Source of the DNA: Amycolatopsis thermoflava N1165
GTDB taxonomy: Bacteria > Actinomycetota > Actinomycetes > Mycobacteriales > Pseudonocardiaceae
Length of the DNA: 64,000 nt
Reading direction: 5' to 3'
Assembly (NCBI RefSeq): GCF_000473265.1
Contig: NZ_KI421511.1
Span: 5,748,360 to 5,812,359, forward strand
The translations under genes and the position numbers were made by a program. Below the pieces are notes generated by a model that was not told the DNA's origin, did not search any database, and worked only from the letters and a program-made list of their open reading frames with translations. Below, piece by piece: positions 49,594-59,025 of the stretch. The stretch's first letter is position 1; the number at the start of each line of letters is the position of its first letter.

Positions 49594-51339
49594 TCAGGGC
49601 AGGAGTTCCCGGCCCAGCGGTGTCATCAGGTCGGCGACCTCCGAGTAGGGAACCACGACCTCGTGGTACCCGCACGCCATCGGATAATTCCGCGCGTCGG
49701 TGGCGAGCCAGAACACCACTCCGTCGGGCCGGAATCCCAGCTGGAGCGCGGGCGCGTCGAGGATCCCCCACGGCCGCAGGTCCTGCGGCGCGAGCGGGGT
49801 GCGCTCGCCGAACGGTTCGCCGCCGTCGCAGTAGCCGCCCGGTGAGCGGGCGAGGATCCGCGACTCCAGCGCGCTCATCGCGTTCTGGTCGGCCGCGATT
49901 CCGTCGAAGACGTCCCCGGCCGTGAACACCTGCCCGGTCGACAGGTCGACATTCAGCCAGAGGATGGCGTAGCCGCCGTGGTTGCCGAACTGGCTCGACT
50001 CCACCGTCAGGTCGTACCGCACGGACACGATCCGCTCGTCCTGCCTGCCGATGGTGACCTTGTTCTCGATCACCGGGTCCTCCGTCGGGTCGACGATCCC
50101 GGAGCGGACGTAGGCGGTGAAGTCGTCGAGCGGTTTCGCGAGCGCGGCGTTGATCCGGTCCTGCAGCGCGGGGTCCCGCATCCCGCTCACCGCGGCGTAC
50201 TGCGCGTCGACGTGGAACCCGGCGCCCGGTTCGGTGCGGGTCAGCAGGTTCACCTGGACCGCCGCCTGCTGCTCGGCGGGTGGCGCGGCGGCGACCGGCG
50301 GGAGGGTTTCGCCGTTGCCGATCACCGCGATCGTGCCGATCACCGCGCCGACGCCGACCGCGACGGCGACCAGCGTGGCGCCGATCTTCGCGCCGAGACC
50401 GATGCCGGTGCCGACCGCCGCCAGCCCGCCCGCCGCGGCTCCCGGCGCGGCCGCGGTCCCGGCGCCGAGCAGCGCCAGCGGCGACAACGCCAGCAACGCC
50501 CCGGCCCGCTGGGCCAGCCTGCCCAGGCCGCGCTGCTCCCAGTCCGGGCCGTACCCGGCGACCGCGGCGGTCTCCAGTTCGGCGACGAACTCGGCCGCCG
50601 CGGACGGCCGCCGGTCCGCCTCCTTCGCCATGCCGCGCGCGATCAGCCCGCGCACCGGCTCCGGCACCGCATCGAGCGGCACCGGCGCGTTCTCGTGCAG
50701 GTCCCGGAGCTCGTCGGTGGTCGCGCCCTCGTACGGCTGCCGCCCGGCGATGCTCTGGAAGAACACGCAGGTCGCCGCGTACACGTCGGTCGCCGGGGTG
50801 GCGGGCCCGCCGCGCCACTGCTCGGGCGCCATGTACGCCGGGGTGCCCGCGGGCACGCCGGGCCGCCCGGCCAGCACGGCGATGCCGAAGTCGACCAGTT
50901 TGCTCTCCCGGCCCGGCCCGACCAGCACGTTCGCCGGTTTGTAGTCGCGGTGCACGACCCCGGCGCGGTGCGCGTCGGCCAGCCCGAGCAGCGAGCCCTT
51001 CAGCACCGCGAGCGCCGACTCGGGCGGCAGCACGCCGTCGTGGCCGAGGACCTCGCGCAGCGAGACGCCGTGGATGGCCTCCATCACGATCGCGGCGCCG
51101 TGCGGGCTCTCGTGGAACTCGTAGAGCCGGGCGACGTGCGGCGACTGGATGCGGCTCAGCAGCTGCGCCTCGTGCCGGAACGCGGCCAGCCGCGCCGGGT
51201 CGCCGAGATGCTTCCCGAACAGGTACTTGATCGCCACCGGGGTGCCGGAGGGGTCGTGCCTGGCCAGCACGACCTCGCCGAACCCGCCTTCGCCCAGCAA
51301 CCCGACTTCGGTGAAGCCCGGCACCGCCCAGTTCCGCAT
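49594..51339 (-). CDS. Transmembrane Ser/Thr protein kinase with extracytoplasmic domain
   Basis: About 581 residues. Kinase motifs (numbering from an alternative GTG two codons upstream): GEGGFGEV (18-25), Lys40 in VAIKYLF, catalytic HRDYKPANV (132-140), DFG (152-154), APEQW (173-177). The kinase ends at about 270; a Gly/Ala hydrophobic run (about 285-345) includes the TM. Outside, residues about 365-580 hold a DUF3298/RsiV-like domain ([44 protein letters not shown]). ATG 51339 has GAGGTG upstream. No PASTA repeats, so it is not a PknB orthologue. Probably senses an extracellular signal. Confidence 0.92.
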   Translation of the reverse strand: MRNWAVPGFTEVGLLGEGGFGEVVLARHDPSGTPVAIKYLFGKHLGDPARLAAFRHEAQLLSRIQSPHVARLYEFHESPHGAAIVMEAIHGVSLREVLGHDGVLPPESALAVLKGSLLGLADAHRAGVVHRDYKPANVLVGPGRESKLVDFGIAVLAGRPGVPAGTPAYMAPEQWRGGPATPATDVYAATCVFFQSIAGRQPYEGATTDELRDLHENAPVPLDAVPEPVRGLIARGMAKEADRRPSAAAEFVAELETAAVAGYGPDWEQRGLGRLAQRAGALLALSPLALLGAGTAAAPGAAAGGLAAVGTGIGLGAKIGATLVAVAVGVGAVIGTIAVIGNGETLPPVAAAPPAEQQAAVQVNLLTRTEPGAGFHVDAQYAAVSGMRDPALQDRINAALAKPLDDFTAYVRSGIVDPTEDPVIENKVTIGRQDERIVSVRYDLTVESSQFGNHGGYAILWLNVDLSTGQVFTAGDVFDGIAADQNAMSALESRILARSPGGYCDGGEPFGERTPLAPQDLRPWGILDAPALQLGFRPDGVVFWLATDARNYPMACGYHEVVVPYSEVADLMTPLGRELLP

Positions 51340-51437
51340 CCGCACCTCACTCCGAGGTGAGTTTCGCCGCAGCGGTTCCCCTGGTTTCGTGGTTAGGGTT
51401 ACTCGTCGGTTACAACGGCCGTGCCAAGGGAGGACGG

Positions 51438-52508
51438 ATGCGCTCGCCGAAGGACTTCTTCGCGCCCCTTGCCGTGGGGGCGCCCGACCCCGTCCGCGAG
51501 ATCCCCGCGCTGCCGTCGCGGATGATCCACTTCTTCGACCCCAGCAACGCGAAGATGGCGGCGAAGGTCCCCGACCTGGCCAAGAAGGTCGACGTGCTGC
51601 TCGGCAACCTCGAGGACGCGGTGCGCGCGGACCGCAAGGAGGCCGCGCGCCAGGGCCTGGTGGAGATCGCGAAGGCCACCGACTTCGGCTCGACGCAGCT
51701 GTGGACGCGGATCAACAGCCTCGACTCGCCTTGGGTGCTGGACGACCTGATCACGCTGGTCACCGAGATCGGCGACAAGCTCGACGTGATCATGGTGCCG
51801 AAGGTCGAGGGCGCCCAGGACATCCACTACGTCGACCGGTTGCTGGCGCAGCTGGAAGCGCGGGCCGGTCTGCGCAGGCCGCTGCTGGTGCACGCGATTC
51901 TGGAGACCGCGAGCGGGGTCGCGAACGTCGAGGAGATCGCCGGCGCGAGCCCGCGCATGCAGGGCATTTCGCTTGGCCCGGCGGACCTCGCCGCGAGCCG
52001 CCGCATGAAGACGACGCGCGTCGGCGGCGGGCACCCCGGCTACCTGGTGCGGACCGACCCGGTCGGCGAGGACTTGCACGAAGGCCGCACCACCTACCAG
52101 CAGGACCTGTGGCACTACACGGTCGCGCGGATGGTCGACGCGTGCGCGATGCACGGGATCCTGCCGTACTACGGGCCGTTCGGGGACATCCGGGACGTGG
52201 TGGCCTGCGAGGACCAGTTCCGCAACGCGTTCCTGCTCGGCTGTGTCGGCACCTGGACGTTGCACCCGGTGCAGGTGGACATCGCGAAGCGGGTGTTCTC
52301 GCCGGAGCCGAAGGACGTCGCGTGGGCGCGGAAGGTGATCGCGGCGATGGGCGACGGCACCGGCGCGGTCATGATCGACGGGAAGATGCAGGACGACGCC
52401 TCGGTCAAGCAGTGCCGGGTGGTCGCGGAGCTGGCGGACAAGCTGGCCGAGCGCGATCCGGAGCTGAAGCAGGCGTACGACGAGGCGACGAAGGAAGCGC
52501 TGGCATGA
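51438..52508 (+). CDS. HpcH/HpaI-CitE superfamily lyase (malyl-CoA lyase type)
   Basis: A 356-residue enzyme of the citrate lyase beta/malyl-CoA lyase superfamily. Motifs include [87 protein letters not shown] and a [11 protein letters not shown] near residue 275. Acidic residues in the ILETASG and EDAV segments bind Mg. It differs from the second gene by a longer loop between the two metal sites. ATG 51438 with GGGAGG upstream. Coupled to a paralogue; together they suggest reversible cleavage of C4/C5 malyl-type CoA esters. Precise substrate is not proven. Confidence 0.88.
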   Translation: MRSPKDFFAPLAVGAPDPVREIPALPSRMIHFFDPSNAKMAAKVPDLAKKVDVLLGNLEDAVRADRKEAARQGLVEIAKATDFGSTQLWTRINSLDSPWVLDDLITLVTEIGDKLDVIMVPKVEGAQDIHYVDRLLAQLEARAGLRRPLLVHAILETASGVANVEEIAGASPRMQGISLGPADLAASRRMKTTRVGGGHPGYLVRTDPVGEDLHEGRTTYQQDLWHYTVARMVDACAMHGILPYYGPFGDIRDVVACEDQFRNAFLLGCVGTWTLHPVQVDIAKRVFSPEPKDVAWARKVIAAMGDGTGAVMIDGKMQDDASVKQCRVVAELADKLAERDPELKQAYDEATKEALA

Positions 52509-53374
52509 GTGGAGTGAAGCCGCGGCGTTCGGTGCTGTACATGCCGGGCGCGAACGAGCGGGCGCTGGAGAAGGCGAAGACGCTGCCCGCGGACGCGCTG
52601 ATCCTGGACCTGGAGGACGCGGTCGCCCCGGACGCGAAGGAGGCGGCGCGGGAGCGGGTGTGCGCGGCGGCGGCCTCCGGCGCCTACGGCAGCCGCGAGG
52701 TGACCATCCGGGTCAACGGACTGGACACCGAATGGCACGACGCGGACCTCCGGGCGGCAGCCCAGGCCGGCCCGGCCGCGGTGGTCGTGCCGAAGGTCAA
52801 CTCGGCGGCCGAGGTGCACAACATCGAACGCGCGCTGGAGCTCGGCGGGGCGCCCGATTCGACGAAGATCTGGGCGATGGTCGAGACCCCGGTCGCGATG
52901 CTGCACGCGGAGGAGATCGCTGCGGCGAGCGACCGTCTGACGGTGCTGGTGATGGGCACCAACGACCTGGCCAAGGAGCTGCACGCGGAGTTCGTCCCCG
53001 GCCGGGCCCCGCTCCTGGGTGGCTTGTCGCTGTGCCTGCTCGCCGCGAGGGCGACGGGCAAGGTCATCCTGGACGGCGTCTACAACGACGTGAAGGACCT
53101 GGCCGGCTTCGAGGCGGAGTGCCTGCAGGGACGCCAGTTCGGGTTCGACGGCAAGACCCTCATTCATCCGGGGCAGATCGAGCCGTGCAACCGGGTGTTC
53201 GCACCGTCGGACGACGAGGTCGCCCAGGCGCGGAAGATCATCGCCGCGTTCGACGAGGCGAAGGCCGAGGGACGCGGTGTGGTGACCGTGGACGGGCGGA
53301 TGATCGAGAACCTGCACGTGGAGAACGCGCAGCGGATCCTGGCACTGGCCGAGGCGATCGCCGGAAAGAGCTAG
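52505..53374 (+). CDS. CitE-like / malyl-CoA lyase-thioesterase paralogue
   Basis: A 289-residue paralogue of the preceding gene, of compact CitE-like length. It has [20 protein letters not shown] at residues 7-26, [19 protein letters not shown] with the first Mg-ligand acids, [30 protein letters not shown] and [12 protein letters not shown], and the C-terminal [16 protein letters not shown] 52505 overlaps the upstream stop (ATGA). The pairing of two such genes resembles Mcl1/Mcl2 in acetate or propionate assimilation pathways (lyase then thioesterase), inferred from family. Confidence 0.88.
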   Translation: MSGVKPRRSVLYMPGANERALEKAKTLPADALILDLEDAVAPDAKEAARERVCAAAASGAYGSREVTIRVNGLDTEWHDADLRAAAQAGPAAVVVPKVNSAAEVHNIERALELGGAPDSTKIWAMVETPVAMLHAEEIAAASDRLTVLVMGTNDLAKELHAEFVPGRAPLLGGLSLCLLAARATGKVILDGVYNDVKDLAGFEAECLQGRQFGFDGKTLIHPGQIEPCNRVFAPSDDEVAQARKIIAAFDEAKAEGRGVVTVDGRMIENLHVENAQRILALAEAIAGKS

Positions 53375-53688
53375 GAAAGCTTTAGCCAACAAGAAAACCG
53401 GCACCCGGCAACGAAAGAAGACCCACTACGCCCCAGACCTCCCCCGCCCCCGATCCACAGCCGATCTTTAGTCGCCGACCAGCGGGGTCAAGGTACTCTT
53501 TCCCGCCTTGACGCCGCTGCTCGGCGACTGAAACAAAATCAGGCATCGGGGGCGGGGGTGGTCGAAAGGTGACCTTCCGGCGCCGTGAGGCGCTTTCCGC
53601 GCGAAGGCGCGGGTTGCGGCCCTGGCTCAAGGTGATCGCGCCGATGTCAGGCGACGGGATGACCACCCAGCTACCTTGGTTTGTTTGT
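53375..53688. other. 314-bp non-coding convergent gap
   Basis: Apart from the 124-bp palindrome, the gap holds AAAGCTTT (53379-53386), an A-rich stretch and small hairpins after 53560 such as GGTC-n7-GACC. Minus-strand open reading at 53382-53735 has poor codon bias and is not considered a gene. Confidence 0.6.
53438..53561. repeat. 124-bp near-perfect long inverted repeat
   Basis: Outer arms: CCTCCCCCGCCCCCGAT (53438-53454) and ATCGGGGGCGGGGGTGG (53545-53561), 17 bp with one T/T mismatch. Inner arms: 24 nt at 53470-53493 (starting AGTCGCCGACC) and 53506-53529 (ending CGGCGACT), two mismatches. Each side has a 15-nt AT-rich spacer and the central loop is 12 nt (TACTCTTTCCCG). Such perfect nested symmetry over 124 bp is far beyond an ordinary terminator. 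It lies alone in a 314-bp convergent gap. Confidence 0.8.
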
Positions 53689-55404
53689 TCAAAACGGTTC
53701 GTCGTGGAGCCAGTCCAGTGCTTTGCGCGCCGCATTCGACACGGCGCGGTCGGGGTGTGCCACGACGACCGATTCGAGCACTTCCCGCGCGCTCGGGTGG
53801 CCGCAGATCGTCGCTCCTGCCAGGAACAGCAGTTGGTCCGGTCGGGGTTGTGAGGCGAAGTCGGCGAGGGCCTTTTCCCGGCCTTCCGTCCGGATGTCCG
53901 CCGCCAGTAGGTCCACCTTGCTGTACGTGCGCTCGCGGCCGGCGACCTCGCTGCGGTCGATCAGGCCCGCGTCGAACAGCCACGTCGTCGCGGCTGGGCC
54001 GGCTGCCGAGTGGTCCCGCAGTGCGGCGATCGCCGCGACGCCGTCGCCGCCGAGGCGCGCCAGCAGGCGGAACGTCAGCATCAGGTGCTCGAAGTCGTCC
54101 GTCCGGCGGGCCAGCGCCGACAGCTCGGCGATCGCGCGTTCCGGGTCCCGCGCGCGCAGCCACGTCGCCGAGCCCTCGTCGAGCACCTGCGCGTCCAGCG
54201 GCGCCAGGCGTGCGAACAGGACCTCCGCCGTCTCGGTCGCGAGGTCGTCCACCGTCAGCACCGGCTCGCCCTCGGCGACCCGCAGTTCGTAGGCCGCCTG
54301 CACGCCGAGCGGCAGCAGCTGCACGACCTGCCGCTCCTCCTCGGGCACCTCGTCGAGGTAGTCCACCCCGGCGAAGTCCAGCAGGTCCTCGACGTGCTCC
54401 TCGCCCGCGGGGAAGATCTCCACCAGCCCGTATTCGGCCAGCCGGTGCACCACCCGCAGGATCGTGCCGCCGTCGCCGCCCAGCATCTCCACCAGCATCG
54501 GGATGGTGGCAGGCTCCGAAGCCAGCTCGGTGACCATCTCGGCCGCGACCGGGTTGCCCAGGATCGACGCCACCGCCGCCCGCCACAGCTCGACCGGGTC
54601 GGCCAGCCGCCGCGCCGCCTTCTTCACCGGCACCAGCCGTCCGCGGTAGACCCGCACCACCCCGGCCCGCTTGGCCATCGCGACGAACTCGGCGGGCGCG
54701 CTGATCTCCGCCAGGTCCCGGCCGTCGCCGATCCACTCGACGAACCGGCGCAGCTGCGGCACCACCGCCGTGACCTCGGCCTCCGCCGCCAGCCGGTCGG
54801 GCGACGCGAGCGGGAACACCGGGGACGGCGCGGCCGCCTCCGCGTCCGGGTCGCCCTGGTAGTGGCGGTAGGCCAGGTCGTGCAGCAACGTCTGGTCGAC
54901 CTCGACCTCACCCCGCCGCACCCGGTCGATGAACGCCTGCGCGGCGACCTCGTTCAGCGGGTCGATGCCGTGCTCGGCCATCGCGACGGCCCAGAACTTG
55001 GCCAGCCCGAAGTTCGACGGCTCGTTCATCGCCGTGTCGAACCGGTCGGCGATCGCGGTCAGATAGCTGCGCAGCACGGCCGGTTGCTCGCTGCGCTCGT
55101 CCAGCAGGTCGGCGTCGTCGAAGAAGTCCATCAGCGCCTCGACCGTGGACAGCACGGCCGAGGAGTGCGGGTCGAGCAGCACGACCTTGCGCGGGAACCA
55201 CACCAGCAGCGCGTTGCGGAGGATGTCACGCGTCCAGCGGCCGAGCAGGCCGTCCCGTTCGAAGCGGAAGTCCAGCATCGCCCCGGCGACCACCGGGTCC
55301 ACCACCCGTTGCCGCATCTGCGACCAGGCGTCCAGCTCGACGAGCAGCCGCTGCCGGGCGTCGATGAACTCTTCCTCGTCCGCTCCGGTGTACACCATCC
55401 GCAT
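53689..55404 (-). CDS. Large helical protein of unknown function
   Basis: A 571-residue all-alpha protein without signal peptide or TM. Residues about 1-150 include RRVVDPVVAGAMLDFRFERD-like segments; the C-terminal half (residues about 330-570) reads like HEAT/winged-helix repeats (MLVEMLGGDGGTILRVVHRL, LLARLGGDGVAAIAALRDHS, AREVLESVVVAHPDRAVSNA). No catalytic motif and no family recognised. Its start lies 30 bp downstream of the amidase stop, so it may be the last gene of the importer/dehydrogenase operon. Possibly a scaffold; this is inference. Confidence 0.72.
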   Translation of the reverse strand: MRMVYTGADEEEFIDARQRLLVELDAWSQMRQRVVDPVVAGAMLDFRFERDGLLGRWTRDILRNALLVWFPRKVVLLDPHSSAVLSTVEALMDFFDDADLLDERSEQPAVLRSYLTAIADRFDTAMNEPSNFGLAKFWAVAMAEHGIDPLNEVAAQAFIDRVRRGEVEVDQTLLHDLAYRHYQGDPDAEAAAPSPVFPLASPDRLAAEAEVTAVVPQLRRFVEWIGDGRDLAEISAPAEFVAMAKRAGVVRVYRGRLVPVKKAARRLADPVELWRAAVASILGNPVAAEMVTELASEPATIPMLVEMLGGDGGTILRVVHRLAEYGLVEIFPAGEEHVEDLLDFAGVDYLDEVPEEERQVVQLLPLGVQAAYELRVAEGEPVLTVDDLATETAEVLFARLAPLDAQVLDEGSATWLRARDPERAIAELSALARRTDDFEHLMLTFRLLARLGGDGVAAIAALRDHSAAGPAATTWLFDAGLIDRSEVAGRERTYSKVDLLAADIRTEGREKALADFASQPRPDQLLFLAGATICGHPSAREVLESVVVAHPDRAVSNAARKALDWLHDEPF

Positions 55405-55434
55405 GGGTCCGATCGTCCCCCAGATGGCGCGTCT

Positions 55435-56811
55435 TCACACCCCCGGCGACCGCTGCGGGCCGCGAATTCCTTCGAATGCTGCAGCCAGCTGCAGCACACC
55501 GAGGTCGTCGAAGCGCCGTCCGGCGATCTGCAGCCCGACCGGCTGTCCCCCACTCGTATAACCGCAGTTCAACGACACAGCGGGCTGGCCGGACATGTTG
55601 TAGGGCACGGTGAACGCGATGTGCTCGAACGGCCGCTCCGGGTCGTTCGTCGGCGACGCCCACTCCGCGGGCGGAGCGGAAACCGGGCAGGTCGGCGACA
55701 GGACGAAGTCGTACGGCTCACCGGCACGCAGCGCGGCGACGCTGATCGCGTCCATCTGGGCGAACCCGCGGTACGCCGCGACACCGGAAACCTCCGCGCC
55801 GCCCTGCGCCCAGGCGGCGATGTACGGCAGCACCAGCGCCTGCCGTTCCGGTGGCAGCGCGCTGATGTCGCACCACGCCCGCACGCGCCAGAAGTCGTCG
55901 AGCCCGTCCAGCATTTCCCTGGTCAGGAAGGGTTCGACCGGTTTGACGATCGCGCCGGCCGCCTCGAACCGGCGGGCCGCGTCGAGCACCGCGGCCCGCA
56001 CGTCGTCCTCGACCGGCAGCCCGACCCCGGCGTCCAGCTGCAGGCCCAGGCGCAGTCCGGTGACGTCGAGTTCCAATTGTGACCAGGCGATTTCCGCCGG
56101 GGGCAGGCTCAGGTGGTCCCGGCTGTCCGGCGCGGACACCACACCCATCAGCAACGCCGCGTCCGCCACCGTGCGCGTCAGGGGCCCGGCGACCCGGCCG
56201 GGGAACGGCGGGTGCACCGGCACCCGCCCGAAGCTCGGCTTGAGACCGACCAGCCCGCACCACCCGGCGGGCAGCCGGATCGAGCCGCCGATGTCGGTGC
56301 CGACGTGCAGCGGCCCATACCGGGCGGCGGCCGCGGCGGCGGCGCCCGCGCTCGACCCGCCGGGCGTCCGCGAGAGGTCCCACGGGTTGCGGCTCGCGGT
56401 GTGGAAGCTGGACAACCCCGAGGTCAGCATCCCGTAGTCGGGCATCGTGGTCTTGCCGAGCAGCACCGCACCGGCCTCGCGGACGCGGGCGGCGGCGGGC
56501 GCGTCAGCCGGGGCCGGGACCAGTTCGGTGGCCGCGGTGCCCAGCGGCACCGGCGTGCCCTTGGTCGCGATGTTCTCCTTCAACGTGAGCGGCACGCCGT
56601 CGAGCGGCCCCGCCTCCCCCGCGAGCCACCGCTGTTCGGACGCCTTGGCCGCGTCCCGCGCCTGCGATGGGTCGTACGCGTAGAGCGCGTGCAGGGACGG
56701 TTCCAGCGCGTCGATGCGGGTCAGCACCGCCTCGGTGACCTCGACCGGGGACAACGTCCCGGCGCGGTAGGCGGCGAGCAGTTCGGTCGCGGTCAGATCG
56801 GTCGGCTCCAC
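55435..56811 (-). CDS. Amidase-signature family hydrolase
   Basis: A 458-residue amidase. The catalytic triad is clear: Lys78 (LKEN), cis-Ser153 in TPGGSSAG, and nucleophile Ser177 in IGGSIRLPA. The order and spacing match the family. GTG 56811 has GAGGAGGGA upstream. It hydrolyses a carboxamide, producing an acid and ammonia or amine; in this operon it may process the imported compound. Follows the SDR by 10 nt. Substrate unknown. Confidence 0.93.
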   Translation of the reverse strand: MEPTDLTATELLAAYRAGTLSPVEVTEAVLTRIDALEPSLHALYAYDPSQARDAAKASEQRWLAGEAGPLDGVPLTLKENIATKGTPVPLGTAATELVPAPADAPAAARVREAGAVLLGKTTMPDYGMLTSGLSSFHTASRNPWDLSRTPGGSSAGAAAAAAARYGPLHVGTDIGGSIRLPAGWCGLVGLKPSFGRVPVHPPFPGRVAGPLTRTVADAALLMGVVSAPDSRDHLSLPPAEIAWSQLELDVTGLRLGLQLDAGVGLPVEDDVRAAVLDAARRFEAAGAIVKPVEPFLTREMLDGLDDFWRVRAWCDISALPPERQALVLPYIAAWAQGGAEVSGVAAYRGFAQMDAISVAALRAGEPYDFVLSPTCPVSAPPAEWASPTNDPERPFEHIAFTVPYNMSGQPAVSLNCGYTSGGQPVGLQIAGRRFDDLGVLQLAAAFEGIRGPQRSPGV

Positions 56812-56821
56812 GGGTCCCTCC

Positions 56822-57586
56822 TCATTCCGGCGGTGTGTAGCGGCCGTCCACCGCGGTCCAGCCGCCGTCGACGGCCAGCACCGCCCCGGTGACGAAGCTC
56901 GCGGCGTCGGAGGCCAGGTAGACGACGGCCCCGGCCAGCTCGGACGCCTTGGCCCAGCGGCCGAGCGCGCTCTTGCCCGCGTAGGCGGCGTACCAGTCGG
57001 GGCTGGCCTTGATCTGTTCGGTCAGCGGCGTTTCGACCACGCCGGGCGCGATCGCGTTGACCCGCACGCCGGACGGCCCGAACTCGGCTGCCGCGGTGCG
57101 GAACAGCTGGACGAGCCCCGCCTTGGTCGCCGCGTACGGCCCCTGACCCGGTTCGACGGTGGTGCCGCGGATCGAGGAGAACCCGATGATGCTGCCCCGC
57201 CCGCGCTCGACCATGCCGGCGCCGAAGGCCCGGACGACGTCGAAGGTCGCGCCGAGGTTGAGCGCGACGACCCGGTCGAACTCCTCGCGCCGGTAGTCGA
57301 GCAGGCGTTTGCGCACGTTGGTCGCCGCGGTCAGCACGACGACGTCGAGCGCGCCCAGCTCGCCCGCCGCCCGCTCGACCGCCGACGAGTCCAGCACGTC
57401 GATCTCGTAGGACTCGCCGCGGATCTCGCGCGCGGTCTCCGCCGCGGCGGCGGCGTTGCGGTCCGCGCAGATCACCTCCGCGCCGTGCGCGGCGAGGGCG
57501 AGCGCCGACTCGCGGCCGATGCCGCTGCCCGCGCCGAGCACCACGGCCCGCTTCCCGTCGAGCCGGAACAGCTTCTCGTAGTTCAC
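56822..57586 (-). CDS. Short-chain dehydrogenase of the importer operon
   Basis: A 254-residue classical SDR: VLGAGSGIGRE (residues 16-26), DRNAA, an LTAATN loop in place of NNAG, FSSIR with Ser137/138, and catalytic Tyr151/Lys155 in YAATK. The C-terminal GGWTAVDGRYTPP is typical. GTG 57586 overlaps the aldehyde dehydrogenase stop (GTGA). It would catalyse an alcohol/ketone step of the pathway encoded by this operon. Substrate unknown. Confidence 0.92.
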   Translation of the reverse strand: MNYEKLFRLDGKRAVVLGAGSGIGRESALALAAHGAEVICADRNAAAAAETAREIRGESYEIDVLDSSAVERAAGELGALDVVVLTAATNVRKRLLDYRREEFDRVVALNLGATFDVVRAFGAGMVERGRGSIIGFSSIRGTTVEPGQGPYAATKAGLVQLFRTAAAEFGPSGVRVNAIAPGVVETPLTEQIKASPDWYAAYAGKSALGRWAKASELAGAVVYLASDAASFVTGAVLAVDGGWTAVDGRYTPPE

Positions 57587-59025
57587 GCCCTGATCACCGC
57601 CATCCGCGTCACGGTCAGCTCGTCGATCGCGAACCGCGGCCCCTCGCGCCCGATGCCGGAGTCCTTCACGCCGCCGTAGGGCATGGTGTCCGACCGGAAC
57701 CCGGGCACCTCGTTCACCACGACACCGCCGACCTCCAGCTCGTCGAGCGCCCGCATCGCGGTGCGCAGCGAGCGGGTGAACACACTCGCGTGCAGCCCGT
57801 ACCGCGAGTCGTTGACCTGCGTGAACGCCGTGTCCACGTCGGGCACCCTGCGCAGGCACACCACCGGCCCGAAGATCTCCTCGTCCCAGCAGTCCACGCC
57901 GTCCGGCACGTCGGTCAGCACGGTCGGCCGGATAATCCCGTCCACCGACTCGCCGCCCGCGGCCACCTGCGCGCCCGCGGCGACCGCCGCCGAGATCCAG
58001 TCGAGCACGCGACGGGTGGACCGTTCGTCGATCAGCGCCGACACCCGGGTCTTCTCGTCCCGCGGGTCGCCGGTGACGACCTCGGGCAGCCGGGCCAGCA
58101 GGCGTTCGGTGAACTCGTCCGCCACCGCGTCGACGACCAGCAGCCGCTGCACCGAGATGCACGCCTGCCCGGACGCGTAGAACCCGCCGCGCAGCACCGC
58201 GTCCACGGCCGCGTCGAGATCCGCGTCCTCGGCGACCACCAGCGCCGAGTTCGAGCCCAGTTCCAGCAGGGTCTTCCGCGGCGCCGCGTCCTTCGCGATG
58301 CGGTGCCCGACGGCAGCCGAGCCGGTGAACGACACCGCACCGATCCGCGGGTCGGTGACCAGCGCCGATCCGACCTCGGCGTCGCCGGTGACCAGCTGGA
58401 CCATCGGCAGCGGCGCGCCGACGCCAGCCGCCGCCTCGCGCACGAGGTGCACCAGCCACAGCGTCGACAGCGGCGTCTGCGGCGCCGGCTTCACGATCAC
58501 CGGACACCCGGCCGCGATGGCCGGCGCGATCTTGTGCGAGGCGAGCAGCAGCGGGTAGTTGAACCCGGCGATGCCGACGACCACGCCGATCGGCTTGCGC
58601 ACCCAGAACCCGGTGAGCCCCTCGCCGGCAGGCAGCAGGTCCAGCGGCACGGTCTCGCCGTGCAGCCGCGCGACCTCCTCGGCCGCGGCCTGCCACGTCA
58701 CCAGCGTCCGCGCGACCTCGACGCGGCAGTCGACGAGCGGCTTGCCGGTCTCCACGACCAGCAACCCCTCCAGCTCGTCGCGCCACTCCAGCAGCGACCG
58801 GTGCACGCCGAGCAGCACCTCGCGGCGCACGTGCGAGGGCAGCTTCGCCACCTCCCGCGCGACGAGCACCGCCTCGTTGACCGCGAGGTGCGCCAGGTCG
58901 GGCGTGCCGACCGGCGCCCGCGCGACCACGCAGCCGTCGTAGGGGAACCTGATCTCCGTCGTGTCCGGTGTGGACACCCAGTCGGACCCGATCGGCAGTC
59001 CGTCCGGATAGGGGTCGAACATCAT
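57583..59025 (-). CDS. NAD(P)-dependent aldehyde dehydrogenase
   Basis: A 480-residue ALDH. Family motifs: GVVVGIAGFNYPLLLASHKI, SFTGSAAVGHRIAKDAAP, LLELGSNSALVV with general-base Glu255, and GQACISVQRL with catalytic Cys289. The late EEIFGPVVCL motif is intact. Length is normal. ATG 59025 overlaps the ABC ATPase stop (ATGA); MM is the start pair. It probably oxidises an aldehyde formed by SDR or amidase activity. Exact substrate unknown. Confidence 0.94.
   Translation of the reverse strand: MMFDPYPDGLPIGSDWVSTPDTTEIRFPYDGCVVARAPVGTPDLAHLAVNEAVLVAREVAKLPSHVRREVLLGVHRSLLEWRDELEGLLVVETGKPLVDCRVEVARTLVTWQAAAEEVARLHGETVPLDLLPAGEGLTGFWVRKPIGVVVGIAGFNYPLLLASHKIAPAIAAGCPVIVKPAPQTPLSTLWLVHLVREAAAGVGAPLPMVQLVTGDAEVGSALVTDPRIGAVSFTGSAAVGHRIAKDAAPRKTLLELGSNSALVVAEDADLDAAVDAVLRGGFYASGQACISVQRLLVVDAVADEFTERLLARLPEVVTGDPRDEKTRVSALIDERSTRRVLDWISAAVAAGAQVAAGGESVDGIIRPTVLTDVPDGVDCWDEEIFGPVVCLRRVPDVDTAFTQVNDSRYGLHASVFTRSLRTAMRALDELEVGGVVVNEVPGFRSDTMPYGGVKDSGIGREGPRFAIDELTVTRMAVIRA

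Noticed and set aside
53438..53561. tRNA or tmRNA at the 124-bp palindrome
   Set aside because: No T-arm consensus (GGTTCRA) or cloverleaf; purely a nested hairpin.
53382..53735. Minus-strand reading of 117 codons in the convergent gap
   Set aside because: Runs through the 124-bp palindrome, has a Pro-rich GC-driven middle and no clear ribosome-binding site.
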